Positions 1 to 7,140 of a stretch of 64,000 bases of DNA are shown one piece after another. A program made the position numbers and the translations under genes. This stretch comes from Thermoplasmata archaeon. GTDB lineage: Archaea; Thermoplasmatota; E2; JACPAO01; JAHFTW01. The DNA is taken from positions 1-64,000 of the forward strand of contig JAHFTW010000006.1 in the NCBI GenBank assembly GCA_023269235.1, in the 5' to 3' direction. The notes beneath the pieces are model-generated. The model was not told the origin of the DNA, ran no database searches, and saw only the letters and a list, made by a program, of their open reading frames with translations. Within the stretch, counting starts at the first letter, position 1. The number at the start of each line of letters is the position of its first letter.

Positions 1-142
1 CGCCGAGGCCGATGCCGGCCCCTGCAACTCCAGCGAGCGCGCCGAGGTCGCGGAGGAGCCCCTTCAGCGTCGAGGAGAGACCGGCGACGACGCTCGACGC
101 CTTGTCGTCGGCCCGAAGGGAGATCTCTTCGGCGAAGCTCAC
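1..142 (-). CDS. Tape measure protein, variant A (N-terminal fragment)
   Basis: Only the first 47 codons are visible; the gene continues left out of the window. It opens with GTG at 142, just after the GT stop at 146, the same position as the complete tape measure gene at 56824. The first 39 or so residues match that copy with a few substitutions (for example SFAEEI against SFVEEI), then the sequences part: variant A goes into a Gly/Ala-rich GAGIGLG stretch where variant B has VTVGFAGL. Tape measure proteins set tail length and sit inside the tail tube. The family assignment rests on the homologous copy and the gene order. Confidence 0.8.
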   Translation of the reverse strand, partial: MSFAEEISLRADDKASSVVAGLSSTLKGLLRDLGALAGVAGAGIGLG

Positions 143-145
143 GGC

Positions 146-885
146 TCAGTCCTCCGGTGACGCACCTTCGGAGCGCTCCTCCCTGCGCTCGTCGTAGATC
201 TCGAGCACCTCGTTCTCCGCGACCTGGAAGAGCGCGAGGACGTTCGGCGTGACGTCGATGCGGAGCCATCGAGCGGTCGTCTCGACCGCGCCGTAGTCGA
301 TGGCGTACGCGCCCCCGAAGCCGGCCCGGAGCTGTCGACCGGCGGCACGGACGAGAGCGAGAGCAGCCCAGGCGTCAGGGGAGAGAACGCCCGCGATGCG
401 CTCGAGCTCGACCTCGCGCGCGCAGCGGCCGCGCGTCTCGCGACACGGCCCCTCATCCTCGTCGGCCCCCCGGACCCCAAGGTCCATCCGAGCGAGGAAG
501 CGGCAGTCGTCGCAGGGCGGGCGGCCGTCGGCGCGGTAGTCAATCCGTACCGCCCTCTTCAGTTTCCCTTCTCGACCTCGAAGCCCTTGCCCTCTTCCTT
601 CCTGGCCTCCTTCGCCATGGAGAGGACGTACTCCGAGAGGCCGACGGTCCGCTTGATGACGGCCCGGGCATCGCCCGGCTTCAGGCCGCGGAGCGGCTCC
701 TCGCCGGTGTCCGTACGCCACGAGCCGATGGCGAGGCGCGCGACCTCGGCGCCGAACTCGACGTCGTCGGCGACCGGACCGTCCGGGCCCTTCTTCGCGC
801 CGACGTTGCGGGCGGCTTCCTGGTAGAGCTGATCGGAGATGGCCACGATCTCGAGCGTGTGGCCGTGTTTCGTTTTGAATTCCAT
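146..885 (-). CDS. Tail assembly chaperone GT fusion, made by -1 frameshift (copy A)
   Basis: This is the predicted long product of the tail chaperone locus. Translation starts at ATG 885 as G, slips one base back on G GGA AAC (568-562) and continues in the T frame to the stop at 146, giving 246 aa. Order (tail tube, G, GT, tape measure) and arrangement match lambda V-G-GT-H, where GT recruits the tape measure for tail tube assembly. The T part holds two Cys pairs (PPCDDC and, 20 residues on, C-x6-C) that could bind a metal. It differs from copy B at scattered residues, mainly in the stretch GGAYAIDYGAVETTA, next to a different tape measure. Confidence 0.82.
559..885 (-). CDS. Tail assembly chaperone G (copy A)
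   Basis: Protein of 108 aa from ATG 885 with a strong ribosome site (AAGGAGGGCAC) to TGA 561-559. It lies between the tail tube gene and the tape measure gene, the place of lambda G, which coats the tape measure during tail assembly. The slippery heptamer directly precedes its stop codon. Compared with copy B it differs at six residues near the C-terminus (G/I, GL/DK, V/I and E/V changes), although the DNA upstream of position 800 in gene order is identical. The role comes from synteny and the frameshift, not from recognisable residues. Confidence 0.8.
   Translation of the reverse strand: MEFKTKHGHTLEIVAISDQLYQEAARNVGAKKGPDGPVADDVEFGAEVARLAIGSWRTDTGEEPLRGLKPGDARAVIKRTVGLSEYVLSMAKEARKEEGKGFEVEKGN
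562..568 (-). promoter_or_regulatory. -1 ribosomal frameshift slippery heptamer GGGAAAC (copy A)
   Basis: On the minus strand the zero-frame codons are AAG GGA AAC TGA. The heptamer G GGA AAC fits X XXY YYZ and can re-pair as GGG AAA. The -1 frame then stays open from CTG (562-560) to the stop at 146. Lambda G/GT uses the near-identical GGGAAAG. The stop codon next to the site ends the short product. Confidence 0.85.
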
Positions 886-913
886 GTGCCCTCCTTCAGT
901 GGGAGGGGCGGAC

Positions 914-946
914 GACGTCCTTCGGTCCCGGGAGGGACAGGACGTC
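914..946 (-). terminator. Stem-loop after the tail tube gene (copy A)
   Basis: Nested inverted repeat: outer arms GACGTCC/GGACGTC (914-920, 940-946), inner arms GTCCC/GGGAC (925-929, 934-938), loop GGGA. It lies between the tail tube stop (969) and the ATG of G (885). There is no U-run, so it may be an attenuator or mRNA-stabilising element rather than a full terminator. It is conserved in copy B at 57596-57628. Confidence 0.5.
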
Positions 947-968
947 GAGACGCCGCCGCCCTCCCGGT

Positions 969-1946
969 TCAGTACTTCGTTCCTTCGATGCCGTTCTTGA
1001 TGACGAACTTGATCTGGCTTCCCTCGACGGTGTCCTTCGACGCCGTGAAGGGGAGCGAGAGCGCGAGGCTCTTCGGGGTCGACGCCTTCGGGTAGGAAAC
1101 CTGCAGCTTCACGCGCGGGAGGACGAGCTGGAGGCTCCTGACCGCGGAGATGGTCCATGTGAAATCGAAGGCGACGAGCGTGCCGGCGATCGCCTTGTCG
1201 AGGAACGTCGCGGGGTCGTCGAACCAGACGTCGACGTTGCCGGTCACGCGCTGGATCCCAGCGGAGACGCCGATGCGCTCGCCGGCCGAGTCGAGACTCC
1301 GAAGGTCCCGATCGACGTCGTTCGCGATGTTGACCTGGAGGCGCGTGATCCGGCCGACCGGGGCGCCGTCCATTTTGATGTTCGCGGCGGTCAGGAGCCG
1401 GTGATGCAGCTCGGTCCCGCCGGTCCAGTCGTCGGGCGTCGTGAAGTTCGAGACCGAGGCGAGGGCGTTGACCTTCTTCCCGACGACGCCGCACTGCACC
1501 TGGAAGAAGCCCTTGTTCCGGATCTCGAAGCCCTTCGTATCGAAGGTGCAGCCGGGCAGGATCTTGAACTTCGGCGTGTCGAGGGCGAGGTAGGTCTCGA
1601 TCGTGTAGGAGGGGAGAGCGCCCGCGATGGTCTTCGCCGTGTGGACGAAGTCCGGCGTCGTGCCCGTCGAGGCGAGCGAGCGCGTGATCGCCTTCGCGAA
1701 GATCGGCGCGCTCTCGAGCGTCAGGTTGTGGCGGAACGAGCCGCCGGCGTCGATGTCGCCGTCGACCGCGTCCTTCGAGTTGGCGTCGCCGCTGAACGAG
1801 TCGCTCTGGAGCTGCTCGACCGAGCCGTCCAGCTCCTCGCCGACGATCGCGATCTTGCGCCCGGCCGTCGCCGCGGCCAGCGTGCCCCAGGCCGTCTCGG
1901 CCCCGAGCGTGATGTAGGAAAGAGATCCGGGGGGGATGTTCGCCAT
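969..1946 (-). CDS. Major tail tube protein (copy A)
   Basis: Protein of 325 aa that should polymerise as the siphovirus tail tube. Start ATG 1946 follows a strong AAAGGAG site, and the gene has its own 120 nt leader, as expected for a highly expressed virion protein. It begins with a typical tail-tube N-terminus (SLSYITLGAETAWGT), is rich in beta-prone segments, has no membrane segment, and sits directly upstream of G/GT and tape measure, the position of lambda V. The C-terminal portion (YPKASTPKSLALSLPF) resembles the Ig-like or tube-core strands of this family. An identical copy lies at 57651-58628. Confidence 0.8.
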   Translation of the reverse strand: MANIPPGSLSYITLGAETAWGTLAAATAGRKIAIVGEELDGSVEQLQSDSFSGDANSKDAVDGDIDAGGSFRHNLTLESAPIFAKAITRSLASTGTTPDFVHTAKTIAGALPSYTIETYLALDTPKFKILPGCTFDTKGFEIRNKGFFQVQCGVVGKKVNALASVSNFTTPDDWTGGTELHHRLLTAANIKMDGAPVGRITRLQVNIANDVDRDLRSLDSAGERIGVSAGIQRVTGNVDVWFDDPATFLDKAIAGTLVAFDFTWTISAVRSLQLVLPRVKLQVSYPKASTPKSLALSLPFTASKDTVEGSQIKFVIKNGIEGTKY

Positions 1947-2067
1947 GGCGGCGCGCTCCTTTCGGTTCGGAGCACGCTGCGTTGCGGTGGCTCGTCGGGT
2001 TCTCTGTGGATTCCGTGGCGGCGGGAGGACGCTGCGTAGCGGTGCCTCTCGTCACCGTGGCTTCGTG

Positions 2068-2214
2068 TCAGACCTGCCGGAGCACCTCATCCGGTTTCCC
2101 GGCGATGTGGACTTCGACCTTCGGCACGCCGCCGAGGCCGTCGAAATGCAGGGTCAGGCTCCCGCGGAAGTGCCGCGCGAGGAGCTTCTCGATCAGATCG
2201 ATGATCGCCTTCAC
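2068..2214 (-). CDS. Small tail-module protein, 48 aa (copy A)
   Basis: GTG start at 2214 overlaps the TGA of the upstream gene (GTGA), the coupling used throughout this operon, and the frame runs to TGA 2070-2068. The product begins VKAIIDLIEKLLARHFRG and looks like an amphipathic helix followed by a short beta part. I do not recognise a family. The position between the tail terminator-like gene and the tail tube suggests a minor tail role. It is repeated unchanged at 58750-58896. Confidence 0.6.
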   Translation of the reverse strand: MKAIIDLIEKLLARHFRGSLTLHFDGLGGVPKVEVHIAGKPDEVLRQV

Positions 2215-2654
2215 GCCGCCGCCTTCTGGATGACGAGGGACACTGAGAGGACTGCGGCGGCGCCATCGGTCTCGTACTCTTCGACTTCGCCGCTCGAGAC
2301 TTCCCAGGTCCAGAGCGGCGGGATCGCCGAGCGCTGCCCGTCGACCCGGGCATCGACCCGGCCGAGGATCTCGAACACGCTCGCGACTGCGTCCGGTCCA
2401 CCGCGCCCGTTTCGGTCGACGATGTAGACCTCGAAGAGGTGGAGCCTGTGCCGGTACGAGCTCCCGAGCTCCTCGTCCTCGTAATCGTGGAACTCGCTGT
2501 AGCGGACGCCGATCGCCGGGAGGTTCCCGTTCGCGTCGCGGTTGACGAGGGTCCGAAGGGACGTCGAGGGGAGCACCTCGGCCACGCCGCAGTTGTCGGT
2601 TCCGGCGATGAGCGAGACGAGCTCGGCCTGCGCGAGCGAGCGGGGATCGCTCAT
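2211..2654 (-). CDS. Tail terminator/completion-like protein (copy A)
   Basis: Protein of 147 aa, overlapping the previous gene by ATGA. It has alternating beta and helix, no Cys cluster and no membrane segment. The order connector, HK97 gp10-like, this gene, tail tube matches the slot where siphoviruses encode the tail terminator (lambda U type), which caps the growing tail tube. The RHRLHLFEVYIVDRNGRGG stretch and helical C-terminal half fit that fold only loosely, so this call is positional. Confidence 0.55.
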   Translation of the reverse strand: MSDPRSLAQAELVSLIAGTDNCGVAEVLPSTSLRTLVNRDANGNLPAIGVRYSEFHDYEDEELGSSYRHRLHLFEVYIVDRNGRGGPDAVASVFEILGRVDARVDGQRSAIPPLWTWEVSSGEVEEYETDGAAAVLSVSLVIQKAAA

Positions 2655-3436
2655 CCGCGCGCTCCGGAGTCAGGCGTCCCGCCGGTGGGGGGCGTCGGGG
2701 ACGTGTCAGATCCGCCGGCGTTCACGTACCACATGAGGTAGCGCTTCGAGAGGTCGCGCGCCCACTCGGGGCGCCATTCGAGGAAGCCGTACTTCCGGAG
2801 CGTCACGCTCCTGACGGCGGCGGCGATACGCTCGGCGCCTCGCGTGCCGCGGGCGTAGGTGCTCCGCGCGGCCGTCCGGTTGCTCCCCCACCCGGTTTTC
2901 GAGCGGCTCCGGATCCGGGCTCCCGTCACCATGCGGCTCTTCCGATAGATCCCAGGCCCGTCCTCTCCGCCCATGACGAAGCGGCTCCCCGGGTAGCGCG
3001 CCTGGATCGCTTCCTTCCCACGCGGGAAGGCACGGACTTCGGTCTGCGAGAGGGGCGGGCTCAGTGGGATCAGGAGCCAGCGCTTTTTCGGGCGGATCGT
3101 CATTCCGCGGTTCAGGGCGCGGCCATAGGGGACGTTCGTGCCGATGTCGGTCCCGGTCGCGTCCGCCTTGTAGGCGATCGAATTGCTCAGGCGGCGCGTG
3201 TCGAGGAGCGCCTGTCCGCCGGCGCGATAGGCCCGCGCCCAACTCGACGGGGCCGGCCAGTGTCCGATGTTCGTCCGCAGGCCCCGCGTGACGAGGGTCA
3301 TCGCGCGGTGCCCGAGGGCGGCGTAGGCCTCCTGCCGCCGCTGCCCGCGCTTCACCATCGCGTCGAGCTTCTGCACCATGGCGGCGCTCCCGCCGGAGTA
3401 GCTCGCGCGGAGGATGAGCGCGTCGTGGCTCTGCAC
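2651..3436 (-). CDS. HK97 gp10-like / virion morphogenesis protein (copy A)
   Basis: Protein of 261 aa. GTG 3436 starts three bases past the upstream stop; a longer open frame extends upstream but overlaps the preceding gene. The central segment ALNRGMTIRPKKRWLLIPL resembles the conserved motif of phage virion morphogenesis and HK97-gp10 proteins that complete the head-tail joint. The N-terminal 100 residues are helical and basic. The last 20 residues are Pro/Gly/Thr-rich and probably disordered. Confidence 0.65.
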   Translation of the reverse strand: MQSHDALILRASYSGGSAAMVQKLDAMVKRGQRRQEAYAALGHRAMTLVTRGLRTNIGHWPAPSSWARAYRAGGQALLDTRRLSNSIAYKADATGTDIGTNVPYGRALNRGMTIRPKKRWLLIPLSPPLSQTEVRAFPRGKEAIQARYPGSRFVMGGEDGPGIYRKSRMVTGARIRSRSKTGWGSNRTAARSTYARGTRGAERIAAAVRSVTLRKYGFLEWRPEWARDLSKRYLMWYVNAGGSDTSPTPPTGGTPDSGARG

Positions 3437-3438
3437 GC

Positions 3439-4068
3439 CTACTCCCCTCCGAGCGGCCCGAAGACCTCGGGCTCGGAGTAGACCCGGATCTCGCCGGGGC
3501 TGTCGCTGCTGCCGGAGGGCGAGACGGGGAGGAGGGGCGTCGGACCCATGATCTTCTCGAGCCAGCGGATATGCGCCTTCACGAGGATGTCGAGCGCGTC
3601 GGGGACGTCGTTCTCTTTTCGGCCCCGGAGCCGCAGCTTCGCGAAGTCGATCGCGATGGGCTCGAGGACGGCGAGGAGCCACGGGTCGGTGATGCCGGTC
3701 CCGGTCGGGAGGTAGCGCGCGACGTCGGAGGAGACCGCCCGGCGGACGGCGTCGAGGACCTCGGCGTCGATCGACCGGTTGTCGGCCGTCGCAGAGATCG
3801 CGCCCGAGGAGAGGATGGGATCGAAGACGATCTCGTCCGCCCCCTCGGTCCCGGTGCCGCTCGACAGGGTCCAGCCGGTCTCGGTCAGCACGGCGTTGAC
3901 GTAGACCTTCACCGTCGTCGCCTGGAGGAACGGGGTCAGGAAACGGTCCTTCACGCCGTCGGCATTCCCGAGCGCGCGCGGGCGGAGCGGGTCGTTCGTG
4001 AGCTGCGCCTGCGCGTCGCGCGGAAGGCCGACGATGAGAGAGGCGCGGGAGAGGAGGAGCGCCGTCAC
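3439..4068 (-). CDS. Head-tail connector protein, DUF1320-like (copy A)
   Basis: Protein of 209 aa, GTG start at 4068 in a GTGA overlap. Residues about 110-165 (VARYLPTGTGITDPWLLAVLEPIAIDFAK in short segments, then a helical stretch ending in WLEKIMG) look like the helical connector family that covers the portal exit (DUF1320/gp16-like). An inserted beta segment (VKVYVNAVLTETGW) and a Ser/Pro-rich tail are additions. Its place between lysis-like genes and gp10 fits a head-completion role. Confidence 0.6.
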   Translation of the reverse strand: MTALLLSRASLIVGLPRDAQAQLTNDPLRPRALGNADGVKDRFLTPFLQATTVKVYVNAVLTETGWTLSSGTGTEGADEIVFDPILSSGAISATADNRSIDAEVLDAVRRAVSSDVARYLPTGTGITDPWLLAVLEPIAIDFAKLRLRGRKENDVPDALDILVKAHIRWLEKIMGPTPLLPVSPSGSSDSPGEIRVYSEPEVFGPLGGE

Positions 4069-4316
4069 GAGTAGACCTCGGAGGGCTCCGCTTCGACGGC
4101 CGCGAGCGTCAGGATGACCGACGGCTCGCCGTCCGTTGCGGCCGAGAAGTCGACGGCCTGCGTGAGGATCTCGCCGTCAGGCGTCGCGCCGAAGCTCACG
4201 TGCCCGCCGGGGAGGACGAGGGAGCAGCGATCGTGCTGCCTGCCGATCCGGACCTCGCTGCCGCGAGCTCCGAAGACGTAGGACCAGGCCGACTCCTTCC
4301 GCCGCGTGCAGGTCAC
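4065..4316 (-). CDS. Hypothetical protein, 83 aa, beta-rich (copy A)
   Basis: GTG 4316 overlaps the stop of the NlpC/P60 gene (GTGA), and the stop overlaps the next start in the same way. The product contains EVRIGRQHDRCSLVLPGGHV and ends in a run of beta-prone residues. I do not recognise a family. A small head-tail or lysis accessory protein is possible from context. Confidence 0.55.
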   Translation of the reverse strand: MTCTRRKESAWSYVFGARGSEVRIGRQHDRCSLVLPGGHVSFGATPDGEILTQAVDFSAATDGEPSVILTLAAVEAEPSEVYS

Positions 4317-4786
4317 GGGACGAGCCTCCTGACTCCGCGGAAGTCGGAGCGGTAGGCGATCCGGTCCAGCTTCACGAAGGCCGAGGGGCAGTCTCCATTC
4401 GTATTCGAGCCGCCGCCGTTCGCGCCCATGACGAGCCCACCGCCGAGGCAGAGCGTGACGTGCCGGATGTGCGAGGGCTGCCCGTAGAACGCGAGGTCGC
4501 CGAGGCGCGCGTCCTCGATCGGGACCGGCTTCGCCATGTCCCACAGGGCCGCCGCGGTGCGGTCCGGAGCCGTGGCCTGGAGAATGCCGAGCCGGACGAG
4601 GCAGATCTGCACGAGGCCCGAGCAGTCGACGCCGGTCCCGGCCGTCACGCCCTTCGGGGGATCGTTCGGAGGCCAGTGGTCGAGCGCGTCCTTCGGCGCG
4701 CCGGCACCCCAGCAGTAGCGCGTACCGACCCACCGAAGGAGGTCGACGATCCGTTCGTCGAGGACGTCGAGCTTGAGCCGCGTCAT
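4313..4786 (-). CDS. NlpC/P60 family peptidoglycan hydrolase (copy A)
   Basis: Protein of 157 aa covering one NlpC/P60 domain. The catalytic Cys is in TGVDCSGLV (Cys55) and the catalytic His in SHIRHVTLCL (His109). LGDLAFYGQ before the His is typical of the fold. The family cleaves D-gamma-glutamyl-meso-DAP or related peptide bonds in cell wall. There is no signal peptide, so release would need a holin or the tail. Neighbours are membrane and coiled-coil proteins, which argues for an endolysin; alternatively it is a tail peptidase like GTA gp14, although it sits far from the tail-tip genes. ATG 4786 overlaps the upstream stop (ATGA). Confidence 0.85.
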   Translation of the reverse strand: MTRLKLDVLDERIVDLLRWVGTRYCWGAGAPKDALDHWPPNDPPKGVTAGTGVDCSGLVQICLVRLGILQATAPDRTAAALWDMAKPVPIEDARLGDLAFYGQPSHIRHVTLCLGGGLVMGANGGGSNTNGDCPSAFVKLDRIAYRSDFRGVRRLVP

Positions 4787-5124
4787 GGCGTCACCCCCGA
4801 TTCCTCGAGCCGCTGCGTCAGCGCGTCGAACTCGTGCCTCAGCTCTTCATGGTCCTGGAGCAGGCGCGCGTAGTCGTTCCGGAGCTGCCCGTTCAGTTCC
4901 TTCTCGGAGAGGTACTTCTCGCGCCACTCGTTCACTTCCCTGCGGAGGGAGCCGATCTCGGCCTTGAGCGCAGCCGTCTCCGCGTGAAGCTCATTGCGCA
5001 GCGTCGTCGCGAAGTCCTCGCGGCTCCGGCGCCAGCCGAAGGCGCGGTCGAGGAGCTTCCCGAGGAAGACGAAGACCGACCCCGCCGCGGCGACGAGGGC
5101 CGCGTCGCGCGCCATATCGCTCAC
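4783..5124 (-). CDS. Membrane-anchored coiled-coil protein, candidate inner-membrane spanin (copy A)
   Basis: Protein of 113 aa. After GTG 5124 (GTGA overlap) comes a hydrophobic N-terminal segment (LVAAAGSVFVFLGKLL, about residues 11-27), then an uninterrupted charged helix with heptad character to the C-terminus. One N-terminal anchor plus a long periplasmic coiled coil is the plan of Rz-type i-spanins. The next gene left is the NlpC/P60 hydrolase and a lipoprotein gene lies at 6610-7140. An ATG in frame at 5115 is a possible alternative start. Confidence 0.55.
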   Translation of the reverse strand: MSDMARDAALVAAAGSVFVFLGKLLDRAFGWRRSREDFATTLRNELHAETAALKAEIGSLRREVNEWREKYLSEKELNGQLRNDYARLLQDHEELRHEFDALTQRLEESGVTP

Positions 5125-5591
5125 GCCTCCTCCCGGACGGGAGGCTTCCCCATCTTCACGTAGGCGAGGCTCTGGGCGAGCGCGAGGACGATGTCTACGC
5201 TGGCGGGGCCGTAGTGCCCGGTCGCGACCGCGCGGCAGAGGCCGACGACCGACCATGTCGCCGCCGCCGCGAGCGCGCACTGGCGCCGAAGGCGCGGCAT
5301 GTCGCGGAGCACGGCGAGGAGCTGGACGGCTCCGCCGAGGGCGAAGAGGAGGCGGACCGCCGCTTCGAGGAACGGGTCCGGCAGGGCGCCGATGGCCGGG
5401 ACGACGTCGAAGATCGACAGGTCGGCGCCCGTGGCGAGCGCCGACCAGAGGATGGCGGAGAGAGCCGAGACGATCTCGGAAAGGTCGGTCTCACGGCGGA
5501 GGAGGAGACGAATCAGTTGGGACACGATCCGCCTCCTCTCGGTCTGCCAGCGGCCATCCGGGCCGGCGAACTCTGAGCCGACTGCATGCAC
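5121..5591 (-). CDS. Multi-pass membrane protein, holin candidate (copy A)
   Basis: Protein of 156 aa from GTG 5591. Three hydrophobic segments are visible (near residues 42-65, 75-95 and 105-125: AILWSALATGADLS, LLFALGGAVQLLAVL, ALAAAATWSVVGLC), with an Arg-rich stretch (PRLRRQ) between the second and third. Size, topology and the hydrolase two genes on fit a holin, but no family signature is recognisable. Confidence 0.5.
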   Translation of the reverse strand: MHAVGSEFAGPDGRWQTERRRIVSQLIRLLLRRETDLSEIVSALSAILWSALATGADLSIFDVVPAIGALPDPFLEAAVRLLFALGGAVQLLAVLRDMPRLRRQCALAAAATWSVVGLCRAVATGHYGPASVDIVLALAQSLAYVKMGKPPVREEA

Positions 5592-5592
5592 G

Positions 5593-5925
5593 TCAGGCCC
5601 CGGCCGAGGCCGTCGGCGGCTTCTCGAGAGCGACGTCGGAAAGCCAGAAGTCGAGCCGGTCGAGGAGAGCGCGGGAGATGAGCCCGACGCCGAACGCGAT
5701 CGCCGCCGTCGCCTCGGGGCTCTGCACGACCGGGACGAAGGTCGAGAGGTAGCCGAGGATCACCGCCGCGCCGCCCTTCAGGAAGCTCTTCTGGCGGCGC
5801 GCCCACGTCGCCCAGCTCCATCCCACCGAGGAGCCGGCGGGGCTGACGGACGGGTTCAGCGGCGCGGGCTCGGTGCCCGCTCGGATGAGCTCGTTCGGCG
5901 GTTCGGCCGGAGGCTGCGCGCTCAC
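5593..5925 (-). CDS. Small membrane protein, holin or antiholin candidate (copy A)
   Basis: Protein of 110 aa; GTG 5925 is the first start after the upstream stop at 5937. A Pro-rich N-terminus is followed by two hydrophobic stretches (GGAAVILGYLSTFVPVV and AIAFGVGLISRALL) separated by a short polar turn. It lies two bases from the next membrane protein gene. Paired small membrane proteins beside a hydrolase suggest a holin/antiholin set, an inference only. Confidence 0.5.
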   Translation of the reverse strand: MSAQPPAEPPNELIRAGTEPAPLNPSVSPAGSSVGWSWATWARRQKSFLKGGAAVILGYLSTFVPVVQSPEATAAIAFGVGLISRALLDRLDFWLSDVALEKPPTASAGA

Positions 5926-5936
5926 GTCGTCAGCCT

Positions 5937-6326
5937 CTACGTGCGAGGGTCCGGGAGGGCCGCGACCTCCGCGTCGAGCGCGAGGATCTCGGCGAGCGTC
6001 CAGCGCTCCTTCGCCGGCTGGCCCTCGATCAGGGCGCGGATCTTCGGCACGCCGACTTTGATTGCGCCGACGACGAAGGGGAGCCAGGCGGCCGGGCAGA
6101 GGATCGTCGCGCCGGCGGCGAGGAGCCCGGGGAGGAGGTCGAGCCAGACGCCCGCGGCCGCGGAATGGACCTCGGTGATCGGTGCAGCCGCCATGGCGAG
6201 GGCCGTCGTCTGTTGCTCGACGGTGGGCGAGAGGACCTCGACGACGACGACCGTCGGGTTGAGCCGCTTGAAGTCGGCCGCCCATTCCTTCGGCGTGCCG
6301 ACGGGCATCGTGACGCAGAGGGTCAT
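5937..6326 (-). CDS. Hypothetical protein, 129 aa, with hydrophobic centre (copy A)
   Basis: ATG 6326 overlaps the upstream stop (ATGA). The first half is soluble-looking (GTPKEWAADFKRLNPTVVVVEV); residues about 60-95 form a hydrophobic stretch (GVWLDLLPGLLAAGATILCP and following) that could be one or two membrane passes; the C-terminus is helical and charged. Not recognised. It belongs to the membrane-protein cluster around the lysis hydrolase. Confidence 0.5.
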   Translation of the reverse strand: MTLCVTMPVGTPKEWAADFKRLNPTVVVVEVLSPTVEQQTTALAMAAAPITEVHSAAAGVWLDLLPGLLAAGATILCPAAWLPFVVGAIKVGVPKIRALIEGQPAKERWTLAEILALDAEVAALPDPRT

Positions 6327-6613
6327 GCGGCACCTCCGACCCTCGGAGGCCAACTCCACTGCCCGGGTTCCGTGCCTTCGCGGGCGCTCGTCACCCAGAG
6401 CGTGTCGTGACCGTCGAGGAAGGCCTGGCCATTGACGCCGGCGACGCCGGGACCGTACTCGTCCGGCCAGATTCGAACGATGATGAGCGGGACGATGTCG
6501 CCTTCGGTCGAGGCGTTCCCCGTTTCGTTGCCGCTCCGCCAGTTCTGGTTGATGCGCGCGGCGTCGTTCGCGGAGAGCTTGTAGTGAACGATCCTGCCGA
6601 TCGTCGGGGTCAT
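6323..6613 (-). CDS. Hypothetical protein, 96 aa (copy A)
   Basis: ATG 6613 overlaps the lipoprotein stop (ATGA). The sequence begins MTPTIGRIVHYKLS and has a single-domain, beta-rich look (GRIVHYKL, PLIIVRIW, DTLWVTS). The opening resembles small phage proteins found beside lysis genes that start with GRIVHY, but I know no function for them. No membrane segment. Confidence 0.6.
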   Translation of the reverse strand: MTPTIGRIVHYKLSANDAARINQNWRSGNETGNASTEGDIVPLIIVRIWPDEYGPGVAGVNGQAFLDGHDTLWVTSAREGTEPGQWSWPPRVGGAA

Positions 6614-7140
6614 ACGGCACCTCCGGGCGGGAACGCGGTATCGATGAATGCTCGGATCGCCGCCGCCCGCTCGGGCTTCATGGCGTTCAGCTCGACGGCG
6701 AGCGTGAGGAAGGCTCGCCCGGAGGCCACGAGCGGCCGCAGGACGTCCATGGGCGCCGCCCCGACGGATGCCGCCTTCCACGTGGCGAGAGCGTGGGCCG
6801 ACGCCTGGAGGCCCGCCTTGACGTCGAGCAGTACCGCCCGATGGGCGGCGTGAACTTCCGGCGTCTCGGTCCCGACTCGCGCGTCATGCGCGGCGCTCGC
6901 CTGGAGGTAGGCCGTCTTCATCTCCGAGACGATGTCGGCGACCGTGTCCTGCGCCTCGACGACCGGAGCCGCGACCACGGCGCCCGTCGACGTCGTGACG
7001 GTTCCGGACGAGCAGCCGAAGGCGGCGGCCAGGAAGAGCACGCCGAGGACGAGAAGAAGGGCGGGCAGGGCCAGAAGGCCCCGCCCGCGCAGCAGGAGAA
7101 ACCGGCGGGGAGAGAGCCGCCGGGGGGAGGTCGCGTTCAC
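6610..7140 (-). CDS. Lipoprotein, candidate outer-membrane spanin (copy A)
   Basis: Protein of 176 aa from GTG 7140 (GTGA overlap). Basic N-terminus (RRLSPRRF), a hydrophobic core of about 25 residues, then AAFGC-SSG, a plausible lipobox with Cys at about residue 43 followed by Ser/Gly/Thr. After processing it would be an outer-membrane-anchored helical protein. With the coiled-coil membrane protein two kb downstream it could form a two-component spanin; it is longer than typical Rz1 proteins. Confidence 0.6.
   Translation of the reverse strand: MNATSPRRLSPRRFLLLRGRGLLALPALLLVLGVLFLAAAFGCSSGTVTTSTGAVVAAPVVEAQDTVADIVSEMKTAYLQASAAHDARVGTETPEVHAAHRAVLLDVKAGLQASAHALATWKAASVGAAPMDVLRPLVASGRAFLTLAVELNAMKPERAAAIRAFIDTAFPPGGAV

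Noticed and set aside
559-2055. One 498 aa gene covering the G gene and tail tube region on the minus strand
   Set aside because: The tail tube gene lies in a different frame with a proper ribosome site. The long frame is G plus a shadow.
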